DNA of 64,000 nucleotides from Bin34 sp965219935 (GTDB taxonomy: Bacteria > Chloroflexota > Anaerolineae > Caldilineales > Caldilineaceae): contig CBDCOU010000003.1 of NCBI GenBank assembly GCA_965219935.1, forward strand, positions 2,542,001 to 2,606,000. The letters are read 5' to 3'. Positions 48,507 through 56,878 of this stretch are shown piece by piece. Each line of letters begins with the position of its first letter. The first letter of the stretch is position 1. The notes under the pieces were generated by a model, which was not told the DNA's origin, did no database searches, and saw only the letters and a program-made list of their open reading frames with translations. The position numbers were made by a program, and so were the translations under genes.

Positions 48507-50966
48507 CTACCCCAAGTTTCTACGGTAACGATAAATGTAATCAATGAGGGGACAACCCGGGAGATCGGTTGCGACGTATGGATCGCGTGGTTCCGGTATA
48601 CCAGTTGGAAGATGTGGGAAATAAACCTGGGGATAACAACCGGTCAGTTGGTTGTCCCTCAGGTCGAGTTCATACAGGTTGGTCAGCCGGGTCCACTCAA
48701 GGGGCAGGGGACCCGTCAATTGGTTGTCCTCCAGATGGAGAAATTCCAGGCTTGCGAGTTGCCCCCACGCGGGAGGCAAGGGTCCCGTCAGTTGGTTGCC
48801 GTTCAGGTAGAGCCACTCCAGGTTGGTGAGTTGGCCCCACATGGGGGGCAGGGAGCCCGTTAGCTGGTTCCTGTACAGGATTAGATATTCCAGGCTGGCC
48901 AGTTGACTCCATTCCGGGGGCAGGGGCCCCGTCAATTGATTGTCCCCCAGATGGAGAAATTCCAGGCTTGCGAGTTGCCCCCACGCGGGGGGCAGGGGCC
49001 CCGTCAGTTGATTGTGGCCCAGGGAGAGCCACTCCAGGTTGGTGAGTTGACTCCATTCCGGGGGCAAGGGGCCCGTCAGCTCGTTGTCCATCAGGGAGAG
49101 CCTCTCCAGGTTGGTGAGTTGACTCCATTCCGGGGGCAAGGGCCCCGTCAGTTCGTTGCGGTACAGGTTGAGATGCTGCAGGTTGGGGAGGCGGCCCAGC
49201 ACGCGGGGCAACGCGGACAACTCGTTGCCATTCAGGTCGAGATGCCGCAGGCTGGGGAGTTGGTCCAGTTCGGGGGGCAGCGCGGTCAAATCGTTGCGGC
49301 TCAGGTCGAGATGCCGCAGGCTGGGGAGTTGGCCCAGCTCGGGGGGCAGCGCGGTCAACTCGTTGACACTCAGGTCGAGATGCCGCAGGCTGGGGAGTTG
49401 GCCCAGCTCGGGGGGCAGCGCGGTCAACTCGTTGTAGCTCAGGTCGAGATGTCGCAGGCTGGGGAGTTGGCCCAGTTCGGGGGGCAGTACGGTCAACCCG
49501 TTGCGGCTCAGGTCAAGATGCCGCAGGCTGGGGAGTTGGCCCAGTTCGGGGGGCAGGAAACCCTGCAGCCGATTGGTGTCCAAGTTTAGGTATTCCAGGG
49601 AGGCCAGATGCCCCAACTCCGGCGGGAGGGGTCCGACCAGCCGCTGTCCCTGCAGGTCGAGGTAACGCAGGCGGGCGAGCTGCCCCAGTTGCGACGGGAT
49701 GGCACCGGTCAGGGCACCGGTGTCTTCCGGGGGGCGGCCCCAGTTCAGGATGCGGTATCCCAGGTCGAGATGCTCCAGCCGGTGCAGTTGGCCCAGTTCC
49801 GGCAGGAGGGGGCCGTGGAAGTGGTATATGGGCGACTCCGGGTCCCACTCCGGGCTCCAGTCCAGGGCACGTGTGGGCGCGCCCAGAGCCGTCACGCGCC
49901 CATCCGCATCGAATGTCACGAATGCGCCCAAGTTGGCAGCCGGGATGGTCTCTCGGAAATACCCCTGGCGCAATTCGCGGGCGGGCACCTCGAACTGTGC
50001 GGGGGGCAGTACAGCGGACAGGAGGGTTTCGCGGAACCAGTGCTCGTCCAGAATCTCGAGCACGGCACGGTCGTTGGCGGCGGGGGTCGTGCCCCAAACC
50101 GTATGCAGGCTGTAGGCCAGATGCTCCGCGTCCTCGACAGCGGTGTCATCCGCGTAGCGCACATGCCCATCGGGCTCCACCTGCAGCAGGAAACGGCGGA
50201 GTTCGGGGCTGTCCGGGTCCGGCGTACCGTCGGCCAGCACCGGCGTGCCCTGCGCGCTGCGCAGAATGGGATACGGCGGCCGGAACGGCACCGGCACCCT
50301 GAACAGGGGAGCGGGGGCGGCCCCGCCCCGGGCCGGCACGGGCGAACGGTCGACGGTCACGATGGCCGTCACGCGCGTCCCGTCGCGCCGCAGACGGTAG
50401 CGGCCTTCTTCATGCTCCGCCCGGTCGAGGTACTGGACCCGGATTTCAAGGACGGGGCAGGGCTCCTGGACGACCGGTGCGGCTTCCCAGACCGCATGCA
50501 GCGTGTAGGCCAGGTAGGCCGCGTCCTTCACGGGGAGGTCGTCGGCGTAGTGCACGGCCCCGTCGGGGTCGACCCGCAGCCGGAAGCGGAGGGGTTCGGG
50601 GTGATCCGGGTCCGGGGTGCCGTCGGCCAGCACCGGCGTGCCCTCCGCGCCAAGCAGCACCGACAAGGGGGGGCGGAAGGACTCCGGGAAGGTGAACAGG
50701 GGTTCAGGTGCCAGGACCCGGGGCGGTACGAGCGAACTGGTTGTGGTCAGGGTGGCGGTCACGCGCGTCCCGTCGCGCCGCACACGGTAGCGGCCCTCCG
50801 CATGTGCCTCCTGGTTGTGGTAGTTGCCTCCGGCTTCCAGGCCGGTACAGGGGTCCTGGAGTGCCGCCTGCAGATGTGCGGCCGGCAGCAGGCACAGGAG
50901 TAGGGCCCACAGGCACAGGACGTACAGGGGACGCAGGCGGGGGGTGGGGACGGGCACGACGGGCAC
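48507..50966 (-). CDS. Secreted LRR protein with duplicated N-terminal domain (LRR-G)
   Basis: 819 aa with a GTG start at 50966. There is no Met near the signal; GGAG lies 8 nt upstream and the GTG aligns exactly with the ATG of LRR-H. Type-I signal (LCLWALLLCLLPAAHLQA), no lipobox. Two N-terminal domains directly adjacent without Pro/Thr linker (GNYHNQEAHAEGRY; VQYLDRAEHEEGRY ... WGTTPAANDRAVLEILDEHWF). About 17 LRRs: a block of 23-aa TALPPELGQLPSLRHLDLS units then 24-aa LTGPLPPEWSQLTNLEWLSL units. Cap LTGCYPQVYFPHLP...DLPGCP. A TnpB element sits 126 bp upstream. Confidence 0.88.
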   Translation of the reverse strand: MPVVPVPTPRLRPLYVLCLWALLLCLLPAAHLQAALQDPCTGLEAGGNYHNQEAHAEGRYRVRRDGTRVTATLTTTSSLVPPRVLAPEPLFTFPESFRPPLSVLLGAEGTPVLADGTPDPDHPEPLRFRLRVDPDGAVHYADDLPVKDAAYLAYTLHAVWEAAPVVQEPCPVLEIRVQYLDRAEHEEGRYRLRRDGTRVTAIVTVDRSPVPARGGAAPAPLFRVPVPFRPPYPILRSAQGTPVLADGTPDPDSPELRRFLLQVEPDGHVRYADDTAVEDAEHLAYSLHTVWGTTPAANDRAVLEILDEHWFRETLLSAVLPPAQFEVPARELRQGYFRETIPAANLGAFVTFDADGRVTALGAPTRALDWSPEWDPESPIYHFHGPLLPELGQLHRLEHLDLGYRILNWGRPPEDTGALTGAIPSQLGQLARLRYLDLQGQRLVGPLPPELGHLASLEYLNLDTNRLQGFLPPELGQLPSLRHLDLSRNGLTVLPPELGQLPSLRHLDLSYNELTALPPELGQLPSLRHLDLSVNELTALPPELGQLPSLRHLDLSRNDLTALPPELDQLPSLRHLDLNGNELSALPRVLGRLPNLQHLNLYRNELTGPLPPEWSQLTNLERLSLMDNELTGPLPPEWSQLTNLEWLSLGHNQLTGPLPPAWGQLASLEFLHLGDNQLTGPLPPEWSQLASLEYLILYRNQLTGSLPPMWGQLTNLEWLYLNGNQLTGPLPPAWGQLASLEFLHLEDNQLTGPLPLEWTRLTNLYELDLRDNQLTGCYPQVYFPHLPTGIPEPRDPYVATDLPGCPLIDYIYRYRRNLG

Positions 50967-50998
50967 GGCCGGTTCTCCGGGATGGGGAAGTCGCTCCC

Positions 50999-51004
50999 AC
51001 GATA
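50999..51004 (-). promoter_or_regulatory. Conserved GGGTATCGTG element upstream of LRR-G
   Basis: TATCGT in ATCGGGTATCGTGGG, 33 nt before the GTG start; matches the LRR-H upstream region. Confidence 0.35.
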
Positions 51005-51092
51005 CCCGATGCGGTGGATACGGGGCGGGTATAGACGCGGTCCGATTCCGTGTCCATACAGGGGATCGTTCCCGTTTGGGAGTCGAATTCAC

Positions 51093-52560
51093 AGGGGCTT
51101 ATATCGAATAGTTGATAGTCGAACTCTTGTGCTGCAATTACTGCGAAAGAGAGGACCCGACTGCGAATCGGGCCCTCGACCGGACACGGTGTAGAGGCAC
51201 CATGACCAGCACCCCGCAGTCTACAACGCAGGAGTCCCGGACCGTCATGCGGACCCTGCGCGTGCGTCAGTATCCGGGCACCGCGGCCAACGGCCGGTAC
51301 CAGGAGCAACTGGCGGGTGCCTGCCGGTTCGCCTGGAACCACGTGCTGGCCGGGCATGAGCGCGACTACCGCCTGTGGAAGGCATGTGGGAAGCTGGGGC
51401 CGGGCCCGGGCGATCCGACCTTCTTCACGCTGGGCAAGCGGTTCACGCAGTTGCGGAACGCACCCGGCCATGAGTGGCTGCAGGACTACAGCTATGAAAT
51501 CGTCCGGTACGCCTGCAAGTACATGGGCGATGCCTACGCCGCGTTCTTCGACCCGGACCGTCCGGACCACGGGCGTCCGCAGTACAAGGCCAAGCACTAC
51601 ACCAAACCCGCCTTCACCATCCCGTCCCATGTGCGCATCGAGGACGGCCGTCTGTACATCCCCAAGATGGGCTGGACGCGTCTCGGTCCCATCCACCGGT
51701 ATGCCGATTGCAAGCCGCTGACCGTGCGCGTACGGCAGGAGTCCGAAGGCAAGCAGCCGCAGTGGTATGCCTACATCGTGTTCGAGGTGCCGGTCGGCCA
51801 CCCCGATGTATGCCAGCCCGCGGAGTCCGGAGCGGTGGGCGTGGACCGCAACGTGGGGCAGGCCACGGACAGCACCGGCACCGTACACGAAATCCCTGAC
51901 ACGACCGTCGAGGACGCGAAGATCAAGCGGTACCAGCGCCGGATGGCCCGACAGCGGAAGGGCTCGAACCGACGCCGCGGGACCGGCGGGAAACTGCGCA
52001 AACTCCAGCGCAAGCGCGCCCGACGCCGGGACAACGCCACGCACCACATCAGTCGCAAGGTTGCCGACACGGCCCACACCGTTGTGCTTGAGGACCTGAA
52101 CACCAAGGCCATGACGCAGAGTGCGAAGGGCACGGTCGAGGACCCCGGCCGGAACGTGAAGCAGAAGGCCGGCCTCAACCGCGCCATCCTGGCGTCCGGC
52201 TGGGGACAACTGGAGCGCAAGCTCGAGTACAAGGCCGGCCAGGTGGTGTATGTGGACCCGGCCTACACTTCGCAGGCCTGCAGCCAGTGCGGGCATACAG
52301 CCAAGTCAAACCGACCGTCGCAGGCGGTATTCGCGTGTGGAGCCTGTGGGTTCCAAGCGAACGCCGACCACAATGCGGCGCTCAACATCCTGGTGCGGGC
52401 GGGACTTCCGTCCGCACCCGTTTCGGCCCGCGGGACTGGGGCTGCTGCACGGCGAGGAGCGCTCCCTCCCTGGTCGGTCGCAAGGCCAACCAAAGGGACT
52501 CCCGCGACCCGTGAACCGGATATGCGTGGTGTCAACCATCGTATATAAGTCCCAATTCAC
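51093..52560. mobile_element. IS1341-type (solo tnpB, IS200/IS605) element
   Basis: The proposed element is 1468 bp. TTCAC lies immediately left of it (51088-51092) and TTCAC forms its right end (52556-52560). The uninterrupted paralogous site upstream of LRR-H also contains TTCAC at this position. No tnpA. Hairpin-forming sequence is present near the left end (CCCGA-N7-TCGGG, about 51157-51173). Exact ends are inferred from the paralog comparison. Confidence 0.65.
51202..52548 (+). CDS. tnpB: TnpB RNA-guided nuclease (IS605 OrfB family)
   Basis: 448 aa from ATG 51202 (ATG 51247 possible). TnpB is an omega-RNA-guided DNA nuclease, ancestor of Cas12. The RuvC triad is complete: D215 (GVDRNVGQ), E297 (VVLEDLNTKAM) and D389 (NADHNAALNIL). 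The zinc ribbon has C360, C363, C379 and C382 (CSQCGH...CGACGF). The N-terminal HTH/REC-like part (RQYPGTAANGRYQEQLAGAC; FAWNHVLA) is present. An Arg/Lys-rich segment (QRKGSNRRRG; LQRKRARRRD) lies between RuvC I and II. The 3' end of the gene and the right end of the element would supply the omega RNA. Likely active. Confidence 0.92.
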   Translation: MTSTPQSTTQESRTVMRTLRVRQYPGTAANGRYQEQLAGACRFAWNHVLAGHERDYRLWKACGKLGPGPGDPTFFTLGKRFTQLRNAPGHEWLQDYSYEIVRYACKYMGDAYAAFFDPDRPDHGRPQYKAKHYTKPAFTIPSHVRIEDGRLYIPKMGWTRLGPIHRYADCKPLTVRVRQESEGKQPQWYAYIVFEVPVGHPDVCQPAESGAVGVDRNVGQATDSTGTVHEIPDTTVEDAKIKRYQRRMARQRKGSNRRRGTGGKLRKLQRKRARRRDNATHHISRKVADTAHTVVLEDLNTKAMTQSAKGTVEDPGRNVKQKAGLNRAILASGWGQLERKLEYKAGQVVYVDPAYTSQACSQCGHTAKSNRPSQAVFACGACGFQANADHNAALNILVRAGLPSAPVSARGTGAAARRGALPPWSVARPTKGTPATREPDMRGVNHRI

Positions 52561-52607
52561 ATCATGTCCGGGTTGGAAAGCCCGGTCAGCGCCAAGGGAA
52601 CCCTGCC

Positions 52608-52967
52608 ATATCCGACCAAGTCACATCCATCAACCACGATTTGAGTGCTCACACCACGGACGATGCGCTCCCGGGGGCCGATACTGCCGACAACCGGCGC
52701 CTGCTCCGACCGGGGCCTGTCCCAGAGATCGTGACGGATCCCATACCCCGGTTGGATCGCCCACAGGATTCCGTCACCAACACCTTCAACCACGCCACCG
52801 AGGGGAATACTACCTGCACCGCTCCGGTCACGAGGGGACCGACTTCAAAAGCGTGGTCGATACCGATGTACAGGCCATGTATGGTGGCGTGGTGTTCGAG
52901 GTTCGGGTTACCGGGGCAGGTTGGTCGGGGTGCCATTGCCTACCCCGGCCCGGCCCATGCCCACGGT
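52608..52967 (+). pseudogene. M23 peptidase gene remnant (start lost), unit LRR-G
   Basis: ATA replaces ATG at the start aligned with the copy at 55669 (CATATCC versus CATGTCC). Leader residues (HDLSAHTTDDALPG) and SVTNTFNHATEG are recognisable, then after a frameshift YYLHRSGHEGTDFKSVVDTD and VQAMYGGVVFEV, i.e. the first His/Asp metal motif region. The rest is cut off by the 3' end of LRR-H. Separated from LRR-G by the TnpB element. Confidence 0.65.
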
Positions 52968-55499
52968 CTACTCCCTGGACACATCCGGGTCAACAGACGG
53001 GACGGGACAGGCCGGGAGATCGGTGTGGATAGAATGACGTTGGAAGACACGGGCATAACAACCGGTCAGTTGGTTGTCCTGCAGGTCGAAGTCGTACAGG
53101 CTGGTCATCCCTGTCCACGCGAGGGGCGGGGCTCCGGTTAGTTGGTTGCCGGACAGGTCGAGAACCCGCAGGCTGATGAGTTGGCCCCACGCGGAGGGCA
53201 GGGGTCCTGTCAGCTGGTTGTCCCCCAAAGCGAGAAGTCCCAGGCGGGCCAGTTGGCCCCACGCGGGGGGCAGAGGTTCCGTCAGTTGGTTGTTCGCCAA
53301 GACGAGAAATTCTAGGCGGGCCAGTTGGCCCCACGCGGGGGGCAGGGGTCCCATCAGCTGGTTGTCCCCCAGGTGGAGAACCCGCAGGCTGATGAGTTGG
53401 CCCCACGCGGGGGGCAGGGGCCCCGTCAGCTGGTTGTCCTCCAAGTAGAGATCTTCCAGGCGGGCCAGTTGGCCCCACGCGGGGGGCAGGGGTCCCGTCA
53501 GCTGATTGTCCTCCAAGCGAAGCACTTCCAGGCGGGCCAGTTGGCTCCACTCGGGGGGCAGGGGCCCCGTCAGCTGATTGTCCTCCAAGCGAAGCACTTC
53601 CAGGCGGGCCAGTTGGCTCCACTCGGGGGGCAGGGGCCCCGTCAGTTGGTTGTCCTCCAGGCGAAGCTTTTGCAGATTGGGGAGTTGGCCCAGTTCGCGT
53701 GGCAGCACAGTTAACCGGTTGCCGGCTAGGTCGAGCGTCCGCAGGCTGGCCAGTTGGCCCAGTGCGGGGGGCAGACCCGTCAGCCAGTTGTAGCCTAGGT
53801 CGAGCGTCTGCAGGTGGGGAAGTTGGCCCAGTGCGGGGGGCAGCGCGGTCAACTCGTTGCCACTCAGGTCGAGATGCTGCAGGTTGTCCAGTTGCCCCAG
53901 TGCGGGGGGCAGGGAGCCCGTCAACCCGTTGCGGCCCAGATCGAGTGTTTGAAGGCGGGACAGTTGGCCCAGTGCGGGGGGCAGCGCGGCCAGCCCGTTG
54001 CCACTCAGATCGAGCGTTTGCAGGCGGGCTAGTTGACCCCACTCGGGGGGCAGGCCCGTCAGCCAGTTGTCGGCCAGAACGAGCGTTTGCAGGCGGGACA
54101 GTTGGCCCCACTCGGGGGGCAGGGAGCCCGTCAACCCGTTTCGGCTCAGGTCGAGATGCCGCAGGCTGGAGAGTTGGCCCAGTTCGGGGGGCAGCGCGGT
54201 CAAATCGTTGTAGCTCAGGTCGAGCGTTTGAAGGTGGGCCAGTTGACCTAGTTCCGGGGGCAGCGCGGCCAGCCCGTTGCCACTCAGGTCGAGCGTTTGA
54301 AGGCGGGCCAGTTGACCTAGTTCGGGGGGCAGCGCGGTCAGCCCGTTGCCACTCAGGTCGAGCGTTTGAAGGCGGGTCAATTGACCCCACTCGGGGGGCA
54401 GGGAGCCTGTCAACCCGTTGCGGCTGAGATCGAGATGCTGCAGGCTGGGGAGTTGACCCAGGTCGGACAGCAGGGATCCCGTCAGCCAGTTGTTTTCCAA
54501 GTTCAGGTATTCCAGAGAGGCCAGTTGCCCCAGTTCCGGCGGGAGGGTCCCGGTCAGGAGGTGTCCCTGCAGGTCCAGGTAACGCAGGCGGGGCAGTTGT
54601 CCCAGTTGCGGTGGGAAGGAGCCAGTCAGGGCGCCTGTGTCCTCCGGAACGCTGAAGTCCGGATCCAGTGATACCCCTTCCTTCCATTGGTTCCAAAGGA
54701 TCCAGGCGGAATGCGCCTCATTGAGGCGGTATCCCAGGTCGAGATGCTCCAGCCGGTGTAGTTGCCCCAGTTCCGGCGGGAGGGAGCCGTGGAAGTGGTA
54801 TGCCGGCGGGTCTAAGGCCGTCACGCGCCCGTCCGCATCGAACGTCACGAAAGGGCCCGGCAGGATGGCAACCGGCGGGGTCTCCCTCTCATGGCCGAAG
54901 ACTACCTTACGGGCGGGTATCTCGAACTGTGCGAGGGGCGGCTCCGCGGACAGGAGGGTTTCGCGGAACCAGTGCTCGTCCAGAATCTCGAGGATGGAAC
55001 GGTCGTTGGCAGCCGGAGTTGTGCCCCAGACCATGTCCAGGCTGTAGGCCAAATAGCCCACCCCCTCCATGGAGTCGTCGTCCACGTAGTGCACGGTCCC
55101 GTCGGCCTCCACCCGCAGCAGGAAGCGGAGGGGTTCGGGGCGGCCCGGATCCGGCGTGCCGTCGGCCAGCACCGGCGTGCCCTCCGCGCTGCGCAGGACG
55201 GGATACGGCGGCCGGAACGGTGCCGGTACCGTGAACAGGGGAACAGCCGCGGCCCCGGACCGGGCCGGCACGGGCGAACGGTCGACGGTCAGGGTGGCGG
55301 TCACCTGCTCCCCGTCACGCCGCAGGCGGTAGCGGCCGCCCACATGTGCCACCGGGTTGCGGTAGTGGCCCCCGGCTACAAGATAGGTATCGGGAGCATG
55401 CGCGGCCGCCTGCAGGGACACGGCCGGCAACAGGCAAAGGAGCAGGGCCAGGAGACACAGGACGGACAGGGGACGCAGGCAGACGGCACAAACGGGCAT
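52968..55499 (-). CDS. Secreted LRR protein, single N-terminal domain (LRR-H)
   Basis: 843 aa from ATG 55499 with GGAG 8 nt upstream. Signal LCLLALLLCLLPAVSLQA, no lipobox. One N-terminal domain (GHYRNPVAHVGGRYRLRRDG ... WGTTPAANDRSILEILDEHWF), VTFDADGRVTALDPP, then some 24 LRRs alternating TALPPELGQLARLQTLDLS (23 aa) and LTGPLPPAWGQLARLEDLYL (24 aa). Cap LTGCYARVFQRHSIHTDLPACP. Shares the stop context GGGTAGACC/GAGTAGACC with LRR-B and LRR-G. Divergent from the M23 copy at 55669. Confidence 0.9.
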   Translation of the reverse strand: MPVCAVCLRPLSVLCLLALLLCLLPAVSLQAAAHAPDTYLVAGGHYRNPVAHVGGRYRLRRDGEQVTATLTVDRSPVPARSGAAAVPLFTVPAPFRPPYPVLRSAEGTPVLADGTPDPGRPEPLRFLLRVEADGTVHYVDDDSMEGVGYLAYSLDMVWGTTPAANDRSILEILDEHWFRETLLSAEPPLAQFEIPARKVVFGHERETPPVAILPGPFVTFDADGRVTALDPPAYHFHGSLPPELGQLHRLEHLDLGYRLNEAHSAWILWNQWKEGVSLDPDFSVPEDTGALTGSFPPQLGQLPRLRYLDLQGHLLTGTLPPELGQLASLEYLNLENNWLTGSLLSDLGQLPSLQHLDLSRNGLTGSLPPEWGQLTRLQTLDLSGNGLTALPPELGQLARLQTLDLSGNGLAALPPELGQLAHLQTLDLSYNDLTALPPELGQLSSLRHLDLSRNGLTGSLPPEWGQLSRLQTLVLADNWLTGLPPEWGQLARLQTLDLSGNGLAALPPALGQLSRLQTLDLGRNGLTGSLPPALGQLDNLQHLDLSGNELTALPPALGQLPHLQTLDLGYNWLTGLPPALGQLASLRTLDLAGNRLTVLPRELGQLPNLQKLRLEDNQLTGPLPPEWSQLARLEVLRLEDNQLTGPLPPEWSQLARLEVLRLEDNQLTGPLPPAWGQLARLEDLYLEDNQLTGPLPPAWGQLISLRVLHLGDNQLMGPLPPAWGQLARLEFLVLANNQLTEPLPPAWGQLARLGLLALGDNQLTGPLPSAWGQLISLRVLDLSGNQLTGAPPLAWTGMTSLYDFDLQDNQLTGCYARVFQRHSIHTDLPACPVPSVDPDVSRE

Positions 55500-55531
55500 G
55501 GTCGGTTCTCCGGGGAGAGGAAGCCGACCCC

Positions 55532-55537
55532 ACGATA
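55532..55537 (-). promoter_or_regulatory. Conserved GGGTATCGTG element upstream of LRR-H
   Basis: TATCGT in ATCGGGTATCGTGGGG, 33 nt before the LRR-H ATG. Confidence 0.35.
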
Positions 55538-55668
55538 CCCGATCCAGTGGGTACGCGGCCGGTATAGGCACGGTCCGATTCCGTGTCCATACTGGGGACC
55601 GTTCCTGTTCAGGGATCACCTTCACTTCCGCGCCGGACCTACCGGCCCGTTGCCGGGAGAGCCCTGTC

Positions 55669-56326
55669 ATGTCCAACAATCATGGTTTGAGCGACCACAC
55701 CACGAGATGTACGATGCGACCCCGGAAGCTGCCACCGCCGACAACCAACGCCTGCGCTGACCGGTGAACGAACCTGTCAGTAACTGCTTCAACGACGCCA
55801 CCGAGGGAGAACTCTACGATTTCCGCTCCGGCCGGCTTCTTCTCCTACATGGGCAACGTCAAGGCCATGTACGGCGGTGTGGTAGTCAAGGTGGTTACCG
55901 ACTGGGAGTCGGCAGGCCTTAAGGACCAATACCTAGGCAAGCAAGTCGTTGTCCGCTCCTGCACGAACCCCAACGATGGCGCCGGCTTCGAGCACACGTA
56001 TGCGCACCTGAACCGCATCGACATCGAGATGGGCAACCCAATCCGGAAGGGCCAAGTGATCGTCGAGTCCGGCAATACCGGCAAAGGCGACATCAGTAAT
56101 CACCTGCATGTGCACCTCAGGCCGTTCGGGCCGGATGGCACCACGACCTCTGAAGACATACCGGGCAAAGAGAGCAATGCAGACAAACCGGAAGTCACGA
56201 AGGTCGCTCGTCGGATCTATGGCTGTCTTAACTTCACCAGCTTCCTGCCGCCCGACGGCCCGGGGGTGCCGGCCATCGATGGGATCGCCCTGCGTCCTAC
56301 CGGCAAGCTACAGAGGCCGCGGGGCA
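55669..56326 (+). pseudogene. M23 (LytM-like) peptidase gene, best preserved copy but frameshifted, unit LRR-H
   Basis: ATG 55669 opens the leader (MSNNHGLSDHTT), which stops early. The segment NCFNDATEGELYDFRSG is in another frame, and from 55849 an open frame encodes MGNVKAMYGGVVVKVV, FEHTYAHLNRIDIEMGNPIR, KGQVIVESGNTGKGDISNHL and HVHLRPFGPDG, clearly M23 with the HxH zinc motif. The upstream HxGxD ligand motif is destroyed. The frame stays open to 56541, but from about 56327 it only reads the antisense of an inverted neighbouring copy. M23 enzymes cleave peptidoglycan cross-links; an active product is unlikely here. Confidence 0.7.
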
Positions 56327-56562
56327 ACAATGCCAGAATGGCCGGAGTAGTTATAAATACCAAAGTAGGGAACGACAGACGTGGCATCGTTGAAGCTGTT
56401 GGTAATGACGGCCACAATGTCGTTCTTCTTTTCGTGCTTCTTGTAGACCACCGGCCGCTGCAGCCGCTGGGAGGCATCCCCATGCCCGCCCGAACACACT
56501 CTGAGTCCATGATTGTTGGTTGGACTAGAATTGCTGTCTAGTTTGGAAATGTCGAAGGTCAC
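56327..56562 (-). pseudogene. M23 peptidase gene fragment, inverted, unit LRR-I
   Basis: GTG 56562 aligns with ATG 61662 of the right-hand copy. Encodes TFDISKLDSNSSPTNNHGL, VVYKKHEKKNDIVAVITNSF and YNYSGHSGI, then is cut at the junction with the head-on copy. Unlike the copy at 61662, its leader is in frame with the following part. Confidence 0.65.
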
Positions 56563-56739
56563 GAGACTTGGCTCCCTGTGGGCTTCTGCGAGCCCGACTT
56601 GTGTGTGAGTACCGCCCACGCGTCTGGCGGTGCCTACAGTCTGACCGCTGGCAAACGCCCTGTCTATGCCAGTCGTGTACCCGCTGCGTACCCAACCTAC
56701 CCAGTCCGGTGCCGCTACGTCTGTCGGGCGCGTTGTACG

Positions 56740-56769
56740 TGGACCCGCGCGGTGGGAAGCCCTTACAAT
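56740..56769 (+). promoter_or_regulatory. Promoter of LRR-I
   Basis: -35 TGGACC and -10 TACAAT, 18 bp apart; the sister promoter of LRR-J has the same boxes with 17 bp. Transcription would start near 56776. Confidence 0.5.
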
Positions 56770-56878
56770 GACCCGAGGCGCGTGTACCCGCCACGCGCAT
56801 TTGAAATCCAGCATTTCAGAACAGACACAGGATGCGTACAACCTCACCCGGACGAACACCCAGCCTACGGCCTACACT

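Noticed and set aside
48900..49600. Regular 69/72-bp periodicity resembling a CRISPR array
   Set aside because: The period is that of coding LRR units, with no constant repeat/variable spacer pattern and no cas genes.
52990..54696. Minus-strand frame of 568 codons overlapping LRR-H
   Set aside because: Out-of-frame reading of the LRR-H repeats; Pro/Arg-rich without any motif.
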